DNA of 64,000 nucleotides from Marinobacter segnicrescens (GTDB lineage: Bacteria; Pseudomonadota; Gammaproteobacteria; Pseudomonadales; Oleiphilaceae). This document shows positions 36,077 to 45,587 of this stretch, piece after piece; position 1 is the first letter of the stretch; each line of letters begins with the position of its first letter. The notes under the pieces are model-generated. The model was not told the DNA's origin and ran no database searches. It saw nothing but the letters and a program-made list of their open reading frames with translations. A program made the translations under genes and the position numbers. The stretch is taken from NCBI RefSeq assembly GCF_900111555.1, contig NZ_FOHZ01000012.1, positions 51,359-115,358 of the forward strand. The letters run 5' to 3'.

Positions 36077-39000
36077 CTAGTCCCCGCTGGGCCTCTTGCG
36101 GCTTTGCCGCCAATCACCAAGATCTTCAATGAGCTTGAAGAAAAGCGGCACAAAGAACAGCGCCAGGGTGCTGGCTACGATCATGCCACCGACGACCACG
36201 GTGCCAATCTCCTGCCGGCTTGCCGCGCCGGCCCCGGTACTGAAGGCCAGCGGCATGGAACCCACGATAAACGTCAGTGCCGTCATCATGATGGCACGGA
36301 AACGCTGGCGGGCCGCCTCACTGGCAGCCTCGGTACTGCTCATACCGGCACGACGGTTCTGGGCCGCGAACTCCACAATCAGTATCGCATTCTTGGCCGC
36401 CAGGCCGATCAGCACCAGCAAACCCACCTGGAAGTAGATATCATTGGGAAAGCCCCGCAACAGGGAAGCAGCCGCCGCCCCGAAGACACCAAAAGGCACG
36501 GCCGTGGCCACCGCCAGGGGCAGCCCCCAGCGCTCATACTGGGCCGACAGGATCAGGAACACCAGCAACAACCCGAGCCCGAAGGCAATCACACCCGTGT
36601 CGGCGCCAGCCTGTAGTTGGTAAGCCTCACCGGTCCAGCCCAGCTGGGTGTTACGGTCAAATACGTCGTTGCCCACCTCCTGTAGCGCCTGAAGGGCGTC
36701 GCCGGTGGTGTAACCGGGGCCTGGATCTGCCAGCAGTTTTGCTGACGGGTAAAGGTTGAACCTGTTGAGAATATCCGCTCCGGCACTGCGCTCCAGGTCC
36801 ACCAGGGAACTGACCGGGATCATCTCGCCGTACTGGGACCGTACAAAAACCCGACGCAGATCCTCCGGGTGACTGCGGAACTCGCCTTCAGACTGAAGGT
36901 TCACCTGCCAGTTACGCCCGAGCAGCGTAAAGTCATTTACGTACAGCGAGCCGAAGGTACTTTGCATGGTGATGAAAACCTGGTCCACCGGCACGCCGGC
37001 GGCCTGTGCCTTCTCCCGGTCGACGGTGGCCTCGTACTTGGGAATGCCGGTGTCCAGGGTAACCCGCACGTTCTGCAGTTCGGGGCGCTGGTTGGCTGCC
37101 TGGGAAAACCGGTCAGCAATGGACTTGAGCTCAGCCGTTGTCCTGCCACCGCGTACCTGCACGTAGCCCTCTACGCCACCAGTGGTGGACAGCCCCCGAA
37201 TAGGTGGCGGAGTAAAGGCCATAACCCGCGCATCGGGCATACCGGCACCGATACCCATGATCTTGCCGGCAACAGCATCCGCGCTCTGGCCCGGCCCTTC
37301 ACGCTTCGACCAGTCTTCCAGGGTGACAAAGGAGACCCCGGCATTGGTACGCAAGGCACTGGCGATAATGTCGTAGCCGGCGAAAGCAACCACATTGGCG
37401 ATTTCAGGCACATCCATCATCTGTGCAACCAGGTCGTCCCGCATATCGGCGGTACGGCTAAGGGATGAGGCCGCGGGCAGCGACGGGGCTACCAGCACGA
37501 AGCCCTGATCTTCCTTGGGCACCAGGCCCGACGCCATGCTGTTTAACAGGAATACCGTACCCGCCAGCATAGCCACAAACAGGAATACCCCCAGCACCAC
37601 ATGCCGGAGCAGGAAATCCACGACCTTTACAAAGCCGCTGGTAATGACCTCGAAACCCTTGTCGAACCAGCGGAACAGGATCATCTGCTTTTTCGGCTGG
37701 CCACCGAGCAGCATGGCGCACATGGCCGGGGTCAACGTCAGCGCAACCACACCCGAGATGATCACTGACACCGCGATAGTGATCGCAAACTGACGGTACA
37801 GCTCGCCACTCAGACCGCCCAGGAAGGCAACAGGGGCGAACACGGCCACCAACACCAGGGTTGATGCCACCACCGCGCCGGAGACCTGTTTCACGGTTTC
37901 CACCGAGGCATGGTACGCCGACATTTTCTCTTCCTTCATCAGGCGCTCGGCGTTCTCCATGATGATAATGGCGTTATCCACCACCACCCCGATGGCCAGT
38001 ATCAGCCCGAACAGGGTCAGCAGGTTGATCGAGAAGCCCAGCGCCTGCATGCCGGCAAAGGTGCCGATCAACGAGACCGGTATCGCCACCAGGGGAATCA
38101 GGGTGGCACGGAAGTGCTGGAGGAAGAGGAACGTGACCACGACCACCAGCAGCACCGCAACAATAAAGGTGCTGATGACCTCCTGGATGGATATATCGAT
38201 AAAGCGCGTGGTGTCATAGGGGATGCTGTAGGAAAGCCCCTCAGGAAAACGACTGCTGATGTCGTCCATGGCCTCCCGTACTGCGGCGGCCGCATCCAGG
38301 GCATTGGCCCCGGGCTGCAGGTAGACACCCAGGGGAACGGTGGGTTCGCCGTTAAAGGTGGCGTCAAAGTCGTAGTTCTGTGCGCCCAGCTCAATGCGTG
38401 CAACGTCCTTCAGACGCAGACTGGCACCGTCTTCGTCACTGCGCAGGATGATATTGCCGAATTCCTCGGTGCTTTCCAGGCGTCCGGGAACCGACACACT
38501 ATAGGTAAAGGCCTGACCCTGTGGCGCTGGCTCGGCACCGATACGTCCGGCGGCGAACTGGGCATTCTGGGAGCGAATCGATGCGGCAACATCGGCAGGG
38601 GTCAAGTCATACTGGGCCAGCTTGTCTGGCCGCAACCAGATACGCATGGAATAGTCCTGGGCACCGAACAGGGAAGCGTTACCCACCCCCGGCACCCGCA
38701 CCAGCTCATCCAGCACGTTCAGCAGGGCATAGTTGGAGATCTCCACCACATCCATGCTGCTGTCCGGTGATGACAGCGCCAGAACCTGCAGGATCGACGT
38801 GGAACGGGCTTCCACGGTGACCCCCAGGTCCCTCACCGCCTGGGGCAGGCTTGCCGTGGCCTGCTGAACCCGGTTGTTTACGTTGATGGTCGCCTGGTCC
38901 GGATCGGACCCGATTTCGAAGGACACGGTAATACGGAAACTGCCCGAGTCCGTGGCGTTGGACTCCAGGTAGATCATGTCATCGACGCCGTTAATCTGTT

Positions 39001-39199
39001 GTTCCAGGGGGGCTACCACAGCGTCAGAGATCACCTCGGCACTGGCCCCCGGATAACGGCCATCAACCACTACCTGTGGCGGCACCACGTCGGGGTACTG
39101 CTCTACCGGCAGACCCAAAAGGGCAATGGCACCACCGAGCAGGATGACAATGGAGATAACCGACGCAAAGATGGGCCGGTCAATAAAGGTGCGCAGCAT
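36077..39199 (-). CDS. RND multidrug efflux transporter, inner-membrane pump (HAE1 family, AcrB/MexB-like)
   Basis: 1040 residues, full-length HAE1 transporter: N-terminal helix with FIDRPIFASVISIVILLGG, two large periplasmic loops and 12 membrane helices. TM4 reads LILAIGVVVDNAIIIMENAERLM, with Asp-Asn where AcrB has the proton-relay pair Asp-Asp. That variant occurs in some HAE1 branches but is worth noting. It pumps drugs, solvents or detergents to the outside with a periplasmic adaptor (the gene just upstream, TAATG overlap) and a TolC-type channel, which is not encoded here. It is probably repressed by the divergent TetR protein. Confidence 0.93.
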   Translation of the reverse strand: MLRTFIDRPIFASVISIVILLGGAIALLGLPVEQYPDVVPPQVVVDGRYPGASAEVISDAVVAPLEQQINGVDDMIYLESNATDSGSFRITVSFEIGSDPDQATINVNNRVQQATASLPQAVRDLGVTVEARSTSILQVLALSSPDSSMDVVEISNYALLNVLDELVRVPGVGNASLFGAQDYSMRIWLRPDKLAQYDLTPADVAASIRSQNAQFAAGRIGAEPAPQGQAFTYSVSVPGRLESTEEFGNIILRSDEDGASLRLKDVARIELGAQNYDFDATFNGEPTVPLGVYLQPGANALDAAAAVREAMDDISSRFPEGLSYSIPYDTTRFIDISIQEVISTFIVAVLLVVVVTFLFLQHFRATLIPLVAIPVSLIGTFAGMQALGFSINLLTLFGLILAIGVVVDNAIIIMENAERLMKEEKMSAYHASVETVKQVSGAVVASTLVLVAVFAPVAFLGGLSGELYRQFAITIAVSVIISGVVALTLTPAMCAMLLGGQPKKQMILFRWFDKGFEVITSGFVKVVDFLLRHVVLGVFLFVAMLAGTVFLLNSMASGLVPKEDQGFVLVAPSLPAASSLSRTADMRDDLVAQMMDVPEIANVVAFAGYDIIASALRTNAGVSFVTLEDWSKREGPGQSADAVAGKIMGIGAGMPDARVMAFTPPPIRGLSTTGGVEGYVQVRGGRTTAELKSIADRFSQAANQRPELQNVRVTLDTGIPKYEATVDREKAQAAGVPVDQVFITMQSTFGSLYVNDFTLLGRNWQVNLQSEGEFRSHPEDLRRVFVRSQYGEMIPVSSLVDLERSAGADILNRFNLYPSAKLLADPGPGYTTGDALQALQEVGNDVFDRNTQLGWTGEAYQLQAGADTGVIAFGLGLLLVFLILSAQYERWGLPLAVATAVPFGVFGAAAASLLRGFPNDIYFQVGLLVLIGLAAKNAILIVEFAAQNRRAGMSSTEAASEAARQRFRAIMMTALTFIVGSMPLAFSTGAGAASRQEIGTVVVGGMIVASTLALFFVPLFFKLIEDLGDWRQSRKRPSGD

Positions 39200-40371
39200 T
39201 ACTCGGCTCCTTCCCCGTCTTCTCCGGCCACTTCAACCTCCATGCCATCCCGCAGCGCTACCATGCCGCTGACAACCACCCGGTCGCCGGCCTGCAGACC
39301 ATCAGTGATTACCTGACGCCCATCAACCACCGGACCCAGCGTTACGTAGCGACTGGCCACTATGCTCTCGTCACCGACCACGAAAACCCGGGCACCCTCG
39401 GGTCCCTGGCCGACGGCGCTTTCCGGTACGGTAAAGGCATCTTCCAGGGTCTGCAGCTGGATCCGCACCCTGACGAACTGCCCCGGCACAATGCGATATT
39501 CCTTGTTGGGAAACACCGCCCGGGCCATTACCGTGCCGGTACGGGGATCCAGGGTGCTGGCGGTAAAGTCCACGGTACCTTCATGCTCATAGGCTTCACC
39601 GTCGACGGTAATCAGAACTGCAGACAGGGTAGTGTCGCCATCGTCGGAAGCGGCCATGGCGGCACGGGCGCGACGCTGGATGGTGGCATCGTTTTCGGGG
39701 AGGGCAAACCGAACGTGGATCGGATCGTGCTGGACAATGGTGGTCAGCAGTGTGCCCTGCTGGACGAGGCTACCCTCGGGCAGGTCTTCCAGGCTTGTTG
39801 CGCCGGAAACCGGGGCTGTGACCTCGGTGTAATCCAGGTCGAGTTGAGCCTGGGTCAGCCCTGCCTCGGCCACCGCCACATTGGCCCGGGCCAGTTCCAG
39901 CGTTGACCGCGCTGCATCCCGATCCCGCTCGCTGATGGCGCCCCGGTCAAACAGGGACGAAATCCGGTTCCACTCTCGCTGGGCCTGGCTCAGCTCGGCA
40001 CGGGCCACCTGCAAACGGGCCTCGGCACCCTGAACCGCCGCCGCTGCCGGGGCCCGGTCAATGCGGAACAGGGCATCGCCCTGCGCTACCAGCTCACCCT
40101 CTTCGTACAGCCGCCCTTCCAGAATGCCCTGGGTGCGTGCCCGCACTTCTACCTCGCGGGCGCCCCTGGCACGACCAGCATATTCCTCGTGTACCTCTAC
40201 CCGTGCAGGCTCGGCTGTTTCAACACGGACCTGCTGGGGCGGCGACTGGCCTGCCGAGCCTCCCTGCGATGGCGGTGCCTGATCGCCATTACTGCAGGCT
40301 GCCAGCAACGTGGCGATGATAGCGATCAGTGCGCCCGTAACAGCGGGCCTGGACCGGTTTTGAGACAGCAT
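39199..40371 (-). CDS. RND efflux periplasmic adaptor lipoprotein (AcrA/MexA-like)
   Basis: 390 residues from the ATG at 40371 (MLSQNRSRP); the frame is open to 40473 but there is no good start further up. A lipoprotein signal with lipobox LLAAC is followed by the lipoyl/barrel-sandwich half-motifs (VEVRARTQGILEGRLYEEGELVAQGDALFRID), an alpha-hairpin (LQVARAELSQAQREWNRISSLF) and beta-barrel and membrane-proximal domains. It bridges the pump and the outer-membrane channel. Its stop overlaps the pump start by one base. The promoter region is shared with the TetR gene. Confidence 0.93.
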   Translation of the reverse strand: MLSQNRSRPAVTGALIAIIATLLAACSNGDQAPPSQGGSAGQSPPQQVRVETAEPARVEVHEEYAGRARGAREVEVRARTQGILEGRLYEEGELVAQGDALFRIDRAPAAAAVQGAEARLQVARAELSQAQREWNRISSLFDRGAISERDRDAARSTLELARANVAVAEAGLTQAQLDLDYTEVTAPVSGATSLEDLPEGSLVQQGTLLTTIVQHDPIHVRFALPENDATIQRRARAAMAASDDGDTTLSAVLITVDGEAYEHEGTVDFTASTLDPRTGTVMARAVFPNKEYRIVPGQFVRVRIQLQTLEDAFTVPESAVGQGPEGARVFVVGDESIVASRYVTLGPVVDGRQVITDGLQAGDRVVVSGMVALRDGMEVEVAGEDGEGAE

Positions 40372-40414
40372 CGAGGGACTCCCGTGAATGTGAGAAAAGG
40401 CAAGGAAAATAAAA

Positions 40415-40436
40415 ATACATTCATGACTGTATGTAT
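40415..40436. promoter_or_regulatory. Candidate TetR-family operator
   Basis: ATACAT and ATGTAT arms (40415-40420, 40431-40436) around a 10-base spacer, located between the divergent pump and tetR starts. The TACAT/ATGTA half-sites resemble the AcrR operator of E. coli. It lies 44 bases upstream of the adaptor ATG, where a repressor could block both promoters. Confidence 0.55.
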
Positions 40437-40523
40437 GCAACGAATAACTGGCTACAATGGGCCAACTGACCATTGCCTGACGTCGCCTGCTGGCGGCCAG
40501 TCTTTTCTATAACCAGGACCACC

Positions 40524-41147
40524 ATGGCCAGAAAAACCAAGGCGGAAGCCGAAGCAACCCGGGAAGCCATTCTCGATGCGGCAGAACAGGTCTTTTTTGA
40601 AAAAGGCGTTGCCCGAACATCCCTGGAGCAGGTTGCCTGCACCGCCGGTGTGACCCGAGGTGCCATCTACTGGCACTTCCGTAATAAACAGGACCTGTTT
40701 GAGGCCATGCTTGGCCGGGTCAGCAACCCCATGACAGCCCGGCTGGAGGACCTGCTGGAGAACCGGCGGGACATTACCGCCCTGCGGGCGATCTGTATCG
40801 ACTCGCTCCGCCAGCTGGCCACCAGTGAACATAACTTCCGGGTATTTTCCATTCTGTTTCTGCGCACCGAATCCGATACCGGACTGGCCGCCCAGGACCG
40901 CTTAGCCGGCAGGTCTGTTGAGCTTCTCAAACAGTACTTCAGCACCCCCGGGGTCCAAGACTTGCTGTTGGAGGGGGTCAGCCCGGAACTGGCAGCCATG
41001 TCCATGCACACGTATTTCACGGGGATTTACTTCGACTGGCTGAAAGCCCCCAGCCAATGGGACCTCGCTCAGCAGACCCCGGCGCTGGTGGACGTGATCC
41101 TGCGCGGGCTGTTTCGGCCAGGTGTAAGCGTGGTGGACCACCCCTGA
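40524..41147 (+). CDS. TetR-family repressor of the RND pump (AcrR/TtgR-like)
   Basis: 207 residues from the ATG at 40524 (MARKTKAEAEATRE), with AGGA upstream. The N-terminal helix-turn-helix is typical (TSLEQVACTAGVTRGAIYWHFRNKQDLFEAML) and closely resembles AcrR and TtgR. The C-terminal ligand pocket is of the TetR_C_2 type (AcrR). It is divergent from the adaptor and pump genes. The expected role is local repression released by pump substrates. It converges on the DASS transporter gene. Confidence 0.9.
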   Translation: MARKTKAEAEATREAILDAAEQVFFEKGVARTSLEQVACTAGVTRGAIYWHFRNKQDLFEAMLGRVSNPMTARLEDLLENRRDITALRAICIDSLRQLATSEHNFRVFSILFLRTESDTGLAAQDRLAGRSVELLKQYFSTPGVQDLLLEGVSPELAAMSMHTYFTGIYFDWLKAPSQWDLAQQTPALVDVILRGLFRPGVSVVDHP

Positions 41148-41170
41148 CAGCGCCCGGTCCTGCGCCGGGC

Positions 41171-42943
41171 TCATGCCCAGACCAGCAGGATCACCGGTAC
41201 CGAGATAGCGACAACCAGCACCGACAGCGGCAACCCGAGGCGCCAGTAATCACCGAACCGGAAACCGCCCGGCTCCATCACCAGGGCATTGGACTGGTGT
41301 CCGATGGGAGTCAGAAAGGCACAGGAAGCACCAACCGCCACGGCCATCAGGGTCGCATCGGAGGCGATACCCAACTGCGACGAGAGACTCAGGGCGATGG
41401 GCGCCACCAGTATGGCAGCCGCCGCGTTGTTAACCACGTTGGACAGCAACATGGTGCCAGCCACCAGCACCACCAGCAGCACCGCAGGGGAGAGCCCCTG
41501 CCCGACCGCCATCAGCTGATTCGCAATCAGGCCTGCGCCGCCAGTAGAATCCAGCGCACCACCCACAGGGATCATGGCCCCCAGTAGAACAATGATGGAC
41601 CAGTCGATGGCCCGGTAAGCCTCCGCGGTGTCCAGGATATCGGCCAGCACCATGGTAACCGCCGCGCCAACCAGTGCCACAGGGGCCGACAGCCAACCGG
41701 CAAGTATCAACGCGATAGCCCCCAGGAAAATGCTGCCGGCGATCCAGGTACGGCGCTGGGTGCCAAACTGCAGGCCCCGTTCCGCCAGTGGCAGGCAACC
41801 AATATCCCGCAGGGCTCCATTGAGAGTGTCGTCCTTTCCCTGAACCAGCAATATATCCCCCGCCCTCAGGGTAATCTGCCCCACCCTTTCCTTCAGTCGA
41901 TGCCCCTGACGCGCCACCGCGATGATGACCAGGCCCTGGCGTTCCAGCAACCGCAGACGGTTGGCCGTTTGGCCGATGAGGGAGGATTCGGGGGTCACAA
42001 CGGCTTCTGCAATCCGGTAATCGTCCTGGTCCAGGTCCTCCCGGTTATCGCCATTGTCCTCCCCCAGCTCCAGGCCGGCCTTGTCCACCGCCGCCTGCAG
42101 ACTGTCCGTATCCGCCTGCACCAGCAGCAGGTCCCCGGCCTGCAGCACCTGGTAAGTGGAGGGAGCCAGCTGGCGCTTGCCGTTGCGAATCAGCCCCACC
42201 ACTGCCAGGTCAGCGTCATCGCGGTTGTCCGCCAGCAGGTCATGGAGCGGGCGACCGATGTAGTCCGACTCTTCGGGAATCCGCAACTCGGTGAGGTAAT
42301 CGCCAACACTGAACAGTTTTTCGCCCTCATCCGCCTCTCCTCGCCGTGGCGTCAGCCGCCACCCGATCAGGGCAATGAATGCGACACCGGCAAGGGTAAT
42401 GGCCGCCCCCACGGGCAGGAAATCCAGCAGCCCGAAATGGCTACCACCTTCCCGGTAGGAGGCGATGATGATGTTGGGGGGCGTACCGATCAGGGTCATG
42501 GTGCCGCCGAGCAGGGAGCCAAACGCCAGCGGCATCAGCAGGTAGGAGGGCGACCGTCCGGATTGCCGTGCCATCCAGACCGCCACCGGCATCAGCAGGG
42601 CAAGGGCGCCCACGTTATTGATGAAACCGGAACACAGGGCCACCACGCCCGTCAGCGTTGCGACCTGGACGGCCGGCCTGTCGCCGACACGGCCGAGTAC
42701 CCGGGCAATGCTGTCCACCACCCCTGCATTCACCAGCCCCTGACTGATCACCAGGACCGCTGCCACCGTTATCACCGCCGGATGGCCGAAGCCTGCAAAG
42801 AGCTCCGCCGACGGCACCAAGCCCGCTATCGCCACCACCAGCAGTGCCAGCATGGCAACCAGGTCGAACCGGATCCGGTTCCAGATGAACAGCCCGAGGG
42901 TGGCCAGCAATACCGCAAACACTATGCCCTGATCTGTGGTCAA
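41171..42943 (-). CDS. SLC13/DASS-family transporter with two RCK-C (TrkA-C) domains
   Basis: 590 residues. Membrane helices (about 1-200 and 395-590) flank a cytoplasmic insert with two TrkA-C domains (about 205-285 and 310-385; IGRPLHDLLADN, QAGDLLLVQADTDSL, LRAGDILLVQGKDDTL). The conserved DASS stretches are NNVGALALLMPVAVWMARQ, GTPPNIIIASYRE and SNVVNNAAAAILVAPIALSL, the last two being the SNT-like hairpins that bind Na and dicarboxylate or sulfate. It is a Na-coupled anion importer, possibly for sulfate, with the substrate undetermined. It is monocistronic. A GC-rich hairpin without T-tail lies at 41152-41170. Confidence 0.88.
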   Translation of the reverse strand: MTTDQGIVFAVLLATLGLFIWNRIRFDLVAMLALLVVAIAGLVPSAELFAGFGHPAVITVAAVLVISQGLVNAGVVDSIARVLGRVGDRPAVQVATLTGVVALCSGFINNVGALALLMPVAVWMARQSGRSPSYLLMPLAFGSLLGGTMTLIGTPPNIIIASYREGGSHFGLLDFLPVGAAITLAGVAFIALIGWRLTPRRGEADEGEKLFSVGDYLTELRIPEESDYIGRPLHDLLADNRDDADLAVVGLIRNGKRQLAPSTYQVLQAGDLLLVQADTDSLQAAVDKAGLELGEDNGDNREDLDQDDYRIAEAVVTPESSLIGQTANRLRLLERQGLVIIAVARQGHRLKERVGQITLRAGDILLVQGKDDTLNGALRDIGCLPLAERGLQFGTQRRTWIAGSIFLGAIALILAGWLSAPVALVGAAVTMVLADILDTAEAYRAIDWSIIVLLGAMIPVGGALDSTGGAGLIANQLMAVGQGLSPAVLLVVLVAGTMLLSNVVNNAAAAILVAPIALSLSSQLGIASDATLMAVAVGASCAFLTPIGHQSNALVMEPGGFRFGDYWRLGLPLSVLVVAISVPVILLVWA

Positions 42944-42995
42944 CTTCCCTGATCCTTCCCGATTTGTCAGTAAAACAGAGGCTTAACCCGGAATC

Positions 42996-43019
42996 ATGTC
43001 AGAAAAATGTGTCTGACAT
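42996..43019. promoter_or_regulatory. Inverted repeat upstream of the YjgN-like gene
   Basis: Perfect 8-base arms ATGTCAGA (42996-43003) and TCTGACAT (43012-43019) separated by 8 bases, in the 165-base divergent region between the DASS and YjgN-like genes. The form suits an operator for a dimeric regulator; the regulator is unknown. Confidence 0.4.
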
Positions 43020-43108
43020 CACGGCCGCATTATGACAGTCAGTTAATATATCGTTCATCATAAGGGTTTACCCTCCCAGCACCCAACAACTCTCAGCAAG
43101 GGAATGCC

Positions 43109-44407
43109 ATGTCAGAGCAGCAGTTCAAGATCGTATTCGAAGGACGTGTCGCGGAGGGCGTTTCGCCGGACCAGGCCCGAGATAACATCCGGGCACTGTT
43201 CAGCCTTTCAGATGCCAGGCTGGAACACCTTTTCTCCGGCCAGCCAGTCGTCATGAAGTCCGGCCTTGATGCGGGTGCCGCAGACAATTATCTCAACCGC
43301 ATGCAGCGGGCCGGCATCGTAGCGACCCGGGTCGCCATGAGAGCCCCGGCCCCCGCTGCTCCGCCGACACCTCCCGTACCCCCCGTCAAACCGACAGGTT
43401 CCGCCGGATCCGGCCGCGAAGATGACGAACCACGTATCGCCGGCTTTCGGTTCAATGGCAATGGCAAGGAATACTTCGGTATCTGGATCGTCAACATCCT
43501 GCTGACCATCGTTACCCTTGGCATCTACTCTGCCTGGGCCAAGGTACGCAACCTGCAGTATTTCTATGGCAACACCGAACTGGACGGCGCCAGCTTCCAG
43601 TTCCTCGCCAGGCCCACCACCATCCTCAAGGGCCGGCTGATCGCCCTGGCGGCACTGATCCTGTATTCCGCGGCCTTTGCCTTCTTCCCGGTTATCGGCC
43701 TTTTGCTCATGGTGTTGCTGGTGATTGGCACACCCTGGATTATCGTGCGCTCGCTGCGTTTCCATGCCATCAACACGGCCTATCGCAACGTACGCTTCGA
43801 CTTTGAGGGTCGTTACCTGGACGCGCTGATGCTCACGCTGATCTGGCCTGTACTCAACGCGCTCTGCCTGTTCCTGCTGACGCCGCTGATCGCCCGCAAG
43901 GGACATCAGTTTCTGGTAGAGGGCAGTCGCTACGGTACAACACCCTTCCAGTGGCATGGAGCCACCGGCACCTACTATCGTTTCTTCGGAATCGGGCTGT
44001 TGATTGCCATCGGTGTGATTGTGGCAGCCATCGTCCTGTCCATGATAAACCCGGTTATTGGACCGATCATCGGTGCTGTGGGTTACCTGGGACTGTTCGG
44101 CTACTTCAAGGCCGGGCTGGCGAACCTGATGATCAACCACGCCGAGCTGTCTGACCACCAGCTCACCTCCGAGCTGGAGCCCGTCCGCCTGGCCTGGATC
44201 TTGGTCAGCAACAGTTTCCTCACCGTTATCACCCTGGGCCTTTACCTGCCCTGGGCCAAGGTGCGCCTGGCCAGGTATCGGGCCGATCGCACCAGCATGG
44301 CAATCCAGGGGGACCTGGACCACTTCGTGGCCGCCGAGAGCCGCCGTACCAGCGCCCTAGGTGAAGAACTCGGGGAGGCATTCGACGTTGGCTTCGCCGC
44401 GATCTGA
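43109..44407 (+). CDS. YjgN/DUF898 multi-pass membrane protein with extra N-terminal domain
   Basis: 432 residues. Residues 1-75 form the small domain shared with the protein at 5825-6436 (FKIVFEGRVAEG, FSGQPVVMKSG, RAGIVATRV). A Pro/Ala linker follows, then DUF898 with about six to eight membrane helices and the repeated family motif TLGIYSAWAKVRNLQYFYGNT ... TLGLYLPWAKVRLARY. YjgN is an inner-membrane protein of unknown function. The next gene, an M48 peptidase, overlaps by 20 bases; this pairing is common for the family and suggests the peptidase acts on or with it. An AGCAAGGGA ribosome site is seen. Confidence 0.87.
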   Translation: MSEQQFKIVFEGRVAEGVSPDQARDNIRALFSLSDARLEHLFSGQPVVMKSGLDAGAADNYLNRMQRAGIVATRVAMRAPAPAAPPTPPVPPVKPTGSAGSGREDDEPRIAGFRFNGNGKEYFGIWIVNILLTIVTLGIYSAWAKVRNLQYFYGNTELDGASFQFLARPTTILKGRLIALAALILYSAAFAFFPVIGLLLMVLLVIGTPWIIVRSLRFHAINTAYRNVRFDFEGRYLDALMLTLIWPVLNALCLFLLTPLIARKGHQFLVEGSRYGTTPFQWHGATGTYYRFFGIGLLIAIGVIVAAIVLSMINPVIGPIIGAVGYLGLFGYFKAGLANLMINHAELSDHQLTSELEPVRLAWILVSNSFLTVITLGLYLPWAKVRLARYRADRTSMAIQGDLDHFVAAESRRTSALGEELGEAFDVGFAAI

Positions 44408-45479
44408 GCCCGGTCTCACCATACATGGCCGGTTCTACACCGGCACCGACTCGCGCAGCCGCCCTGCCCGCCTTTCGCTGGCGGAGGGTCGGCTGCAGCT
44501 AGATACTGGTCCCGCGGAACACCGCCGTGAGCTCACATCCCGGGAGGTCACCCTGAGCCCCCGGGTGGGCAATACCCCCCGCTATCTTTACCTGCCGGAC
44601 GACGGAGTGTTCGAAACCACCGAGAACGACCAGGTGGACATTCTCTCCCGGCGGATTCATCAGGGCCTGGGTGCAAGGCTGGTCCACCGGCTGGAAAACC
44701 ACCTTGGACTGATCCTGGCTGCCGCACTTGCCACCACTCTGGTCACGGTACTGACGTTTACCCACGGCATTCCTGCGCTGTCGTCGCTGGTCGCCCGGGC
44801 CCTGCCAGATGAACTGGCAAGCCAGATGTCTCAGGAAACGCTGCAGCAGATGGACGATTTCATGCTGTCTCCGTCCGGGCTTCCAGCCGAGCGCCAGCGG
44901 TCACTCCAGGCCCATTTCACCCCGCTGCTGGCCAGCGAACCGGAACACAGCTTTCAGGTGATGTTCCGCAGCGGTGAAGGTATCGGCGCCAACGCCTTTG
45001 CCCTGCCCGACGGCACCATCATCTTTACCGACGACATGGTGCAACTGGCGAAACACCCGGACGAGCTTTCAGCGGTGCTGGCCCATGAGATGGGGCATGT
45101 CGTGGCCAACCACGGCCTTCGGGGCGTGGTGCAATCGTCTCTGGTTGGCTGGATGATCGTGATGATGACCGGCGACCTCTCCGCCGCGTCGGACATGGTC
45201 GTGGTTGCCCCGGCGCTACTGATGAACCTGTCCTACTCAAGGGGTATGGAGCGTGAAGCAGACGCCTACGCCCTGGAGCTGATGCTGGCTGAGGGCCTGG
45301 AACCCAGCCATTTCAGCAACCTGATGCTCCGCCTGGAGGCCTCTCACCAACAGAGAAAAGAGAAAGGAAGCGCGGACACGGACAGTAATGGCTGGGGCGA
45401 GCGTATTGGCGGCGCGCTGTCATCCCACCCCCTGACCCGGGAGCGAATCGAGCAATTCGAGCGGGCCTCCGCACAGTAA
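44388..45479 (+). CDS. M48-family membrane metallopeptidase
   Basis: 363 residues from TTG at 44388, chosen because GGGAGG lies 9 bases upstream; the GTG at 44361 has no ribosome site. The soluble N-terminal part of about 100 residues contains RVGNTPRYLYLPDDGVFETTENDQ. One membrane segment (about 110-130, LILAAALATTLVTVLTF) is followed by the M48 domain with the zinc motif HEMGHVVANHG and the third ligand in GMEREADAYALELM. It is translationally coupled to the YjgN-like gene. It is similar to the YjgN-linked M48 peptidases of other proteobacteria. Substrate unknown. A strong terminator follows. Confidence 0.88.
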   Translation: MASPRSEPGLTIHGRFYTGTDSRSRPARLSLAEGRLQLDTGPAEHRRELTSREVTLSPRVGNTPRYLYLPDDGVFETTENDQVDILSRRIHQGLGARLVHRLENHLGLILAAALATTLVTVLTFTHGIPALSSLVARALPDELASQMSQETLQQMDDFMLSPSGLPAERQRSLQAHFTPLLASEPEHSFQVMFRSGEGIGANAFALPDGTIIFTDDMVQLAKHPDELSAVLAHEMGHVVANHGLRGVVQSSLVGWMIVMMTGDLSAASDMVVVAPALLMNLSYSRGMEREADAYALELMLAEGLEPSHFSNLMLRLEASHQQRKEKGSADTDSNGWGERIGGALSSHPLTRERIEQFERASAQ

Positions 45480-45496
45480 CCCAAACGTCAATACGC

Positions 45497-45533
45497 AAAA
45501 AGGCCGGCAGGATCATCTCCTGCCGGCCTTTTT
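45497..45533. terminator. Bidirectional rho-independent terminator
   Basis: Perfect 16-base arms, AAAAAGGCCGGCAGGA and its complement, around the loop TCATC, ending in T5 on the plus strand and T5 on the minus strand. It sits between the convergent peptidase and aceA genes and can stop both. Confidence 0.93.
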
Positions 45534-45587
45534 GTCAGGTGGTGCCAGGCTCCCGCGGGAGCCCGGACCAGACAACGAACGGTTCGA

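Noticed and set aside
41152..41170. GCCCGG/CCGGGC hairpin as a terminator between tetR and the DASS gene
   Set aside because: There is no T-run on either strand, and it touches the stop codon; too weak to call.
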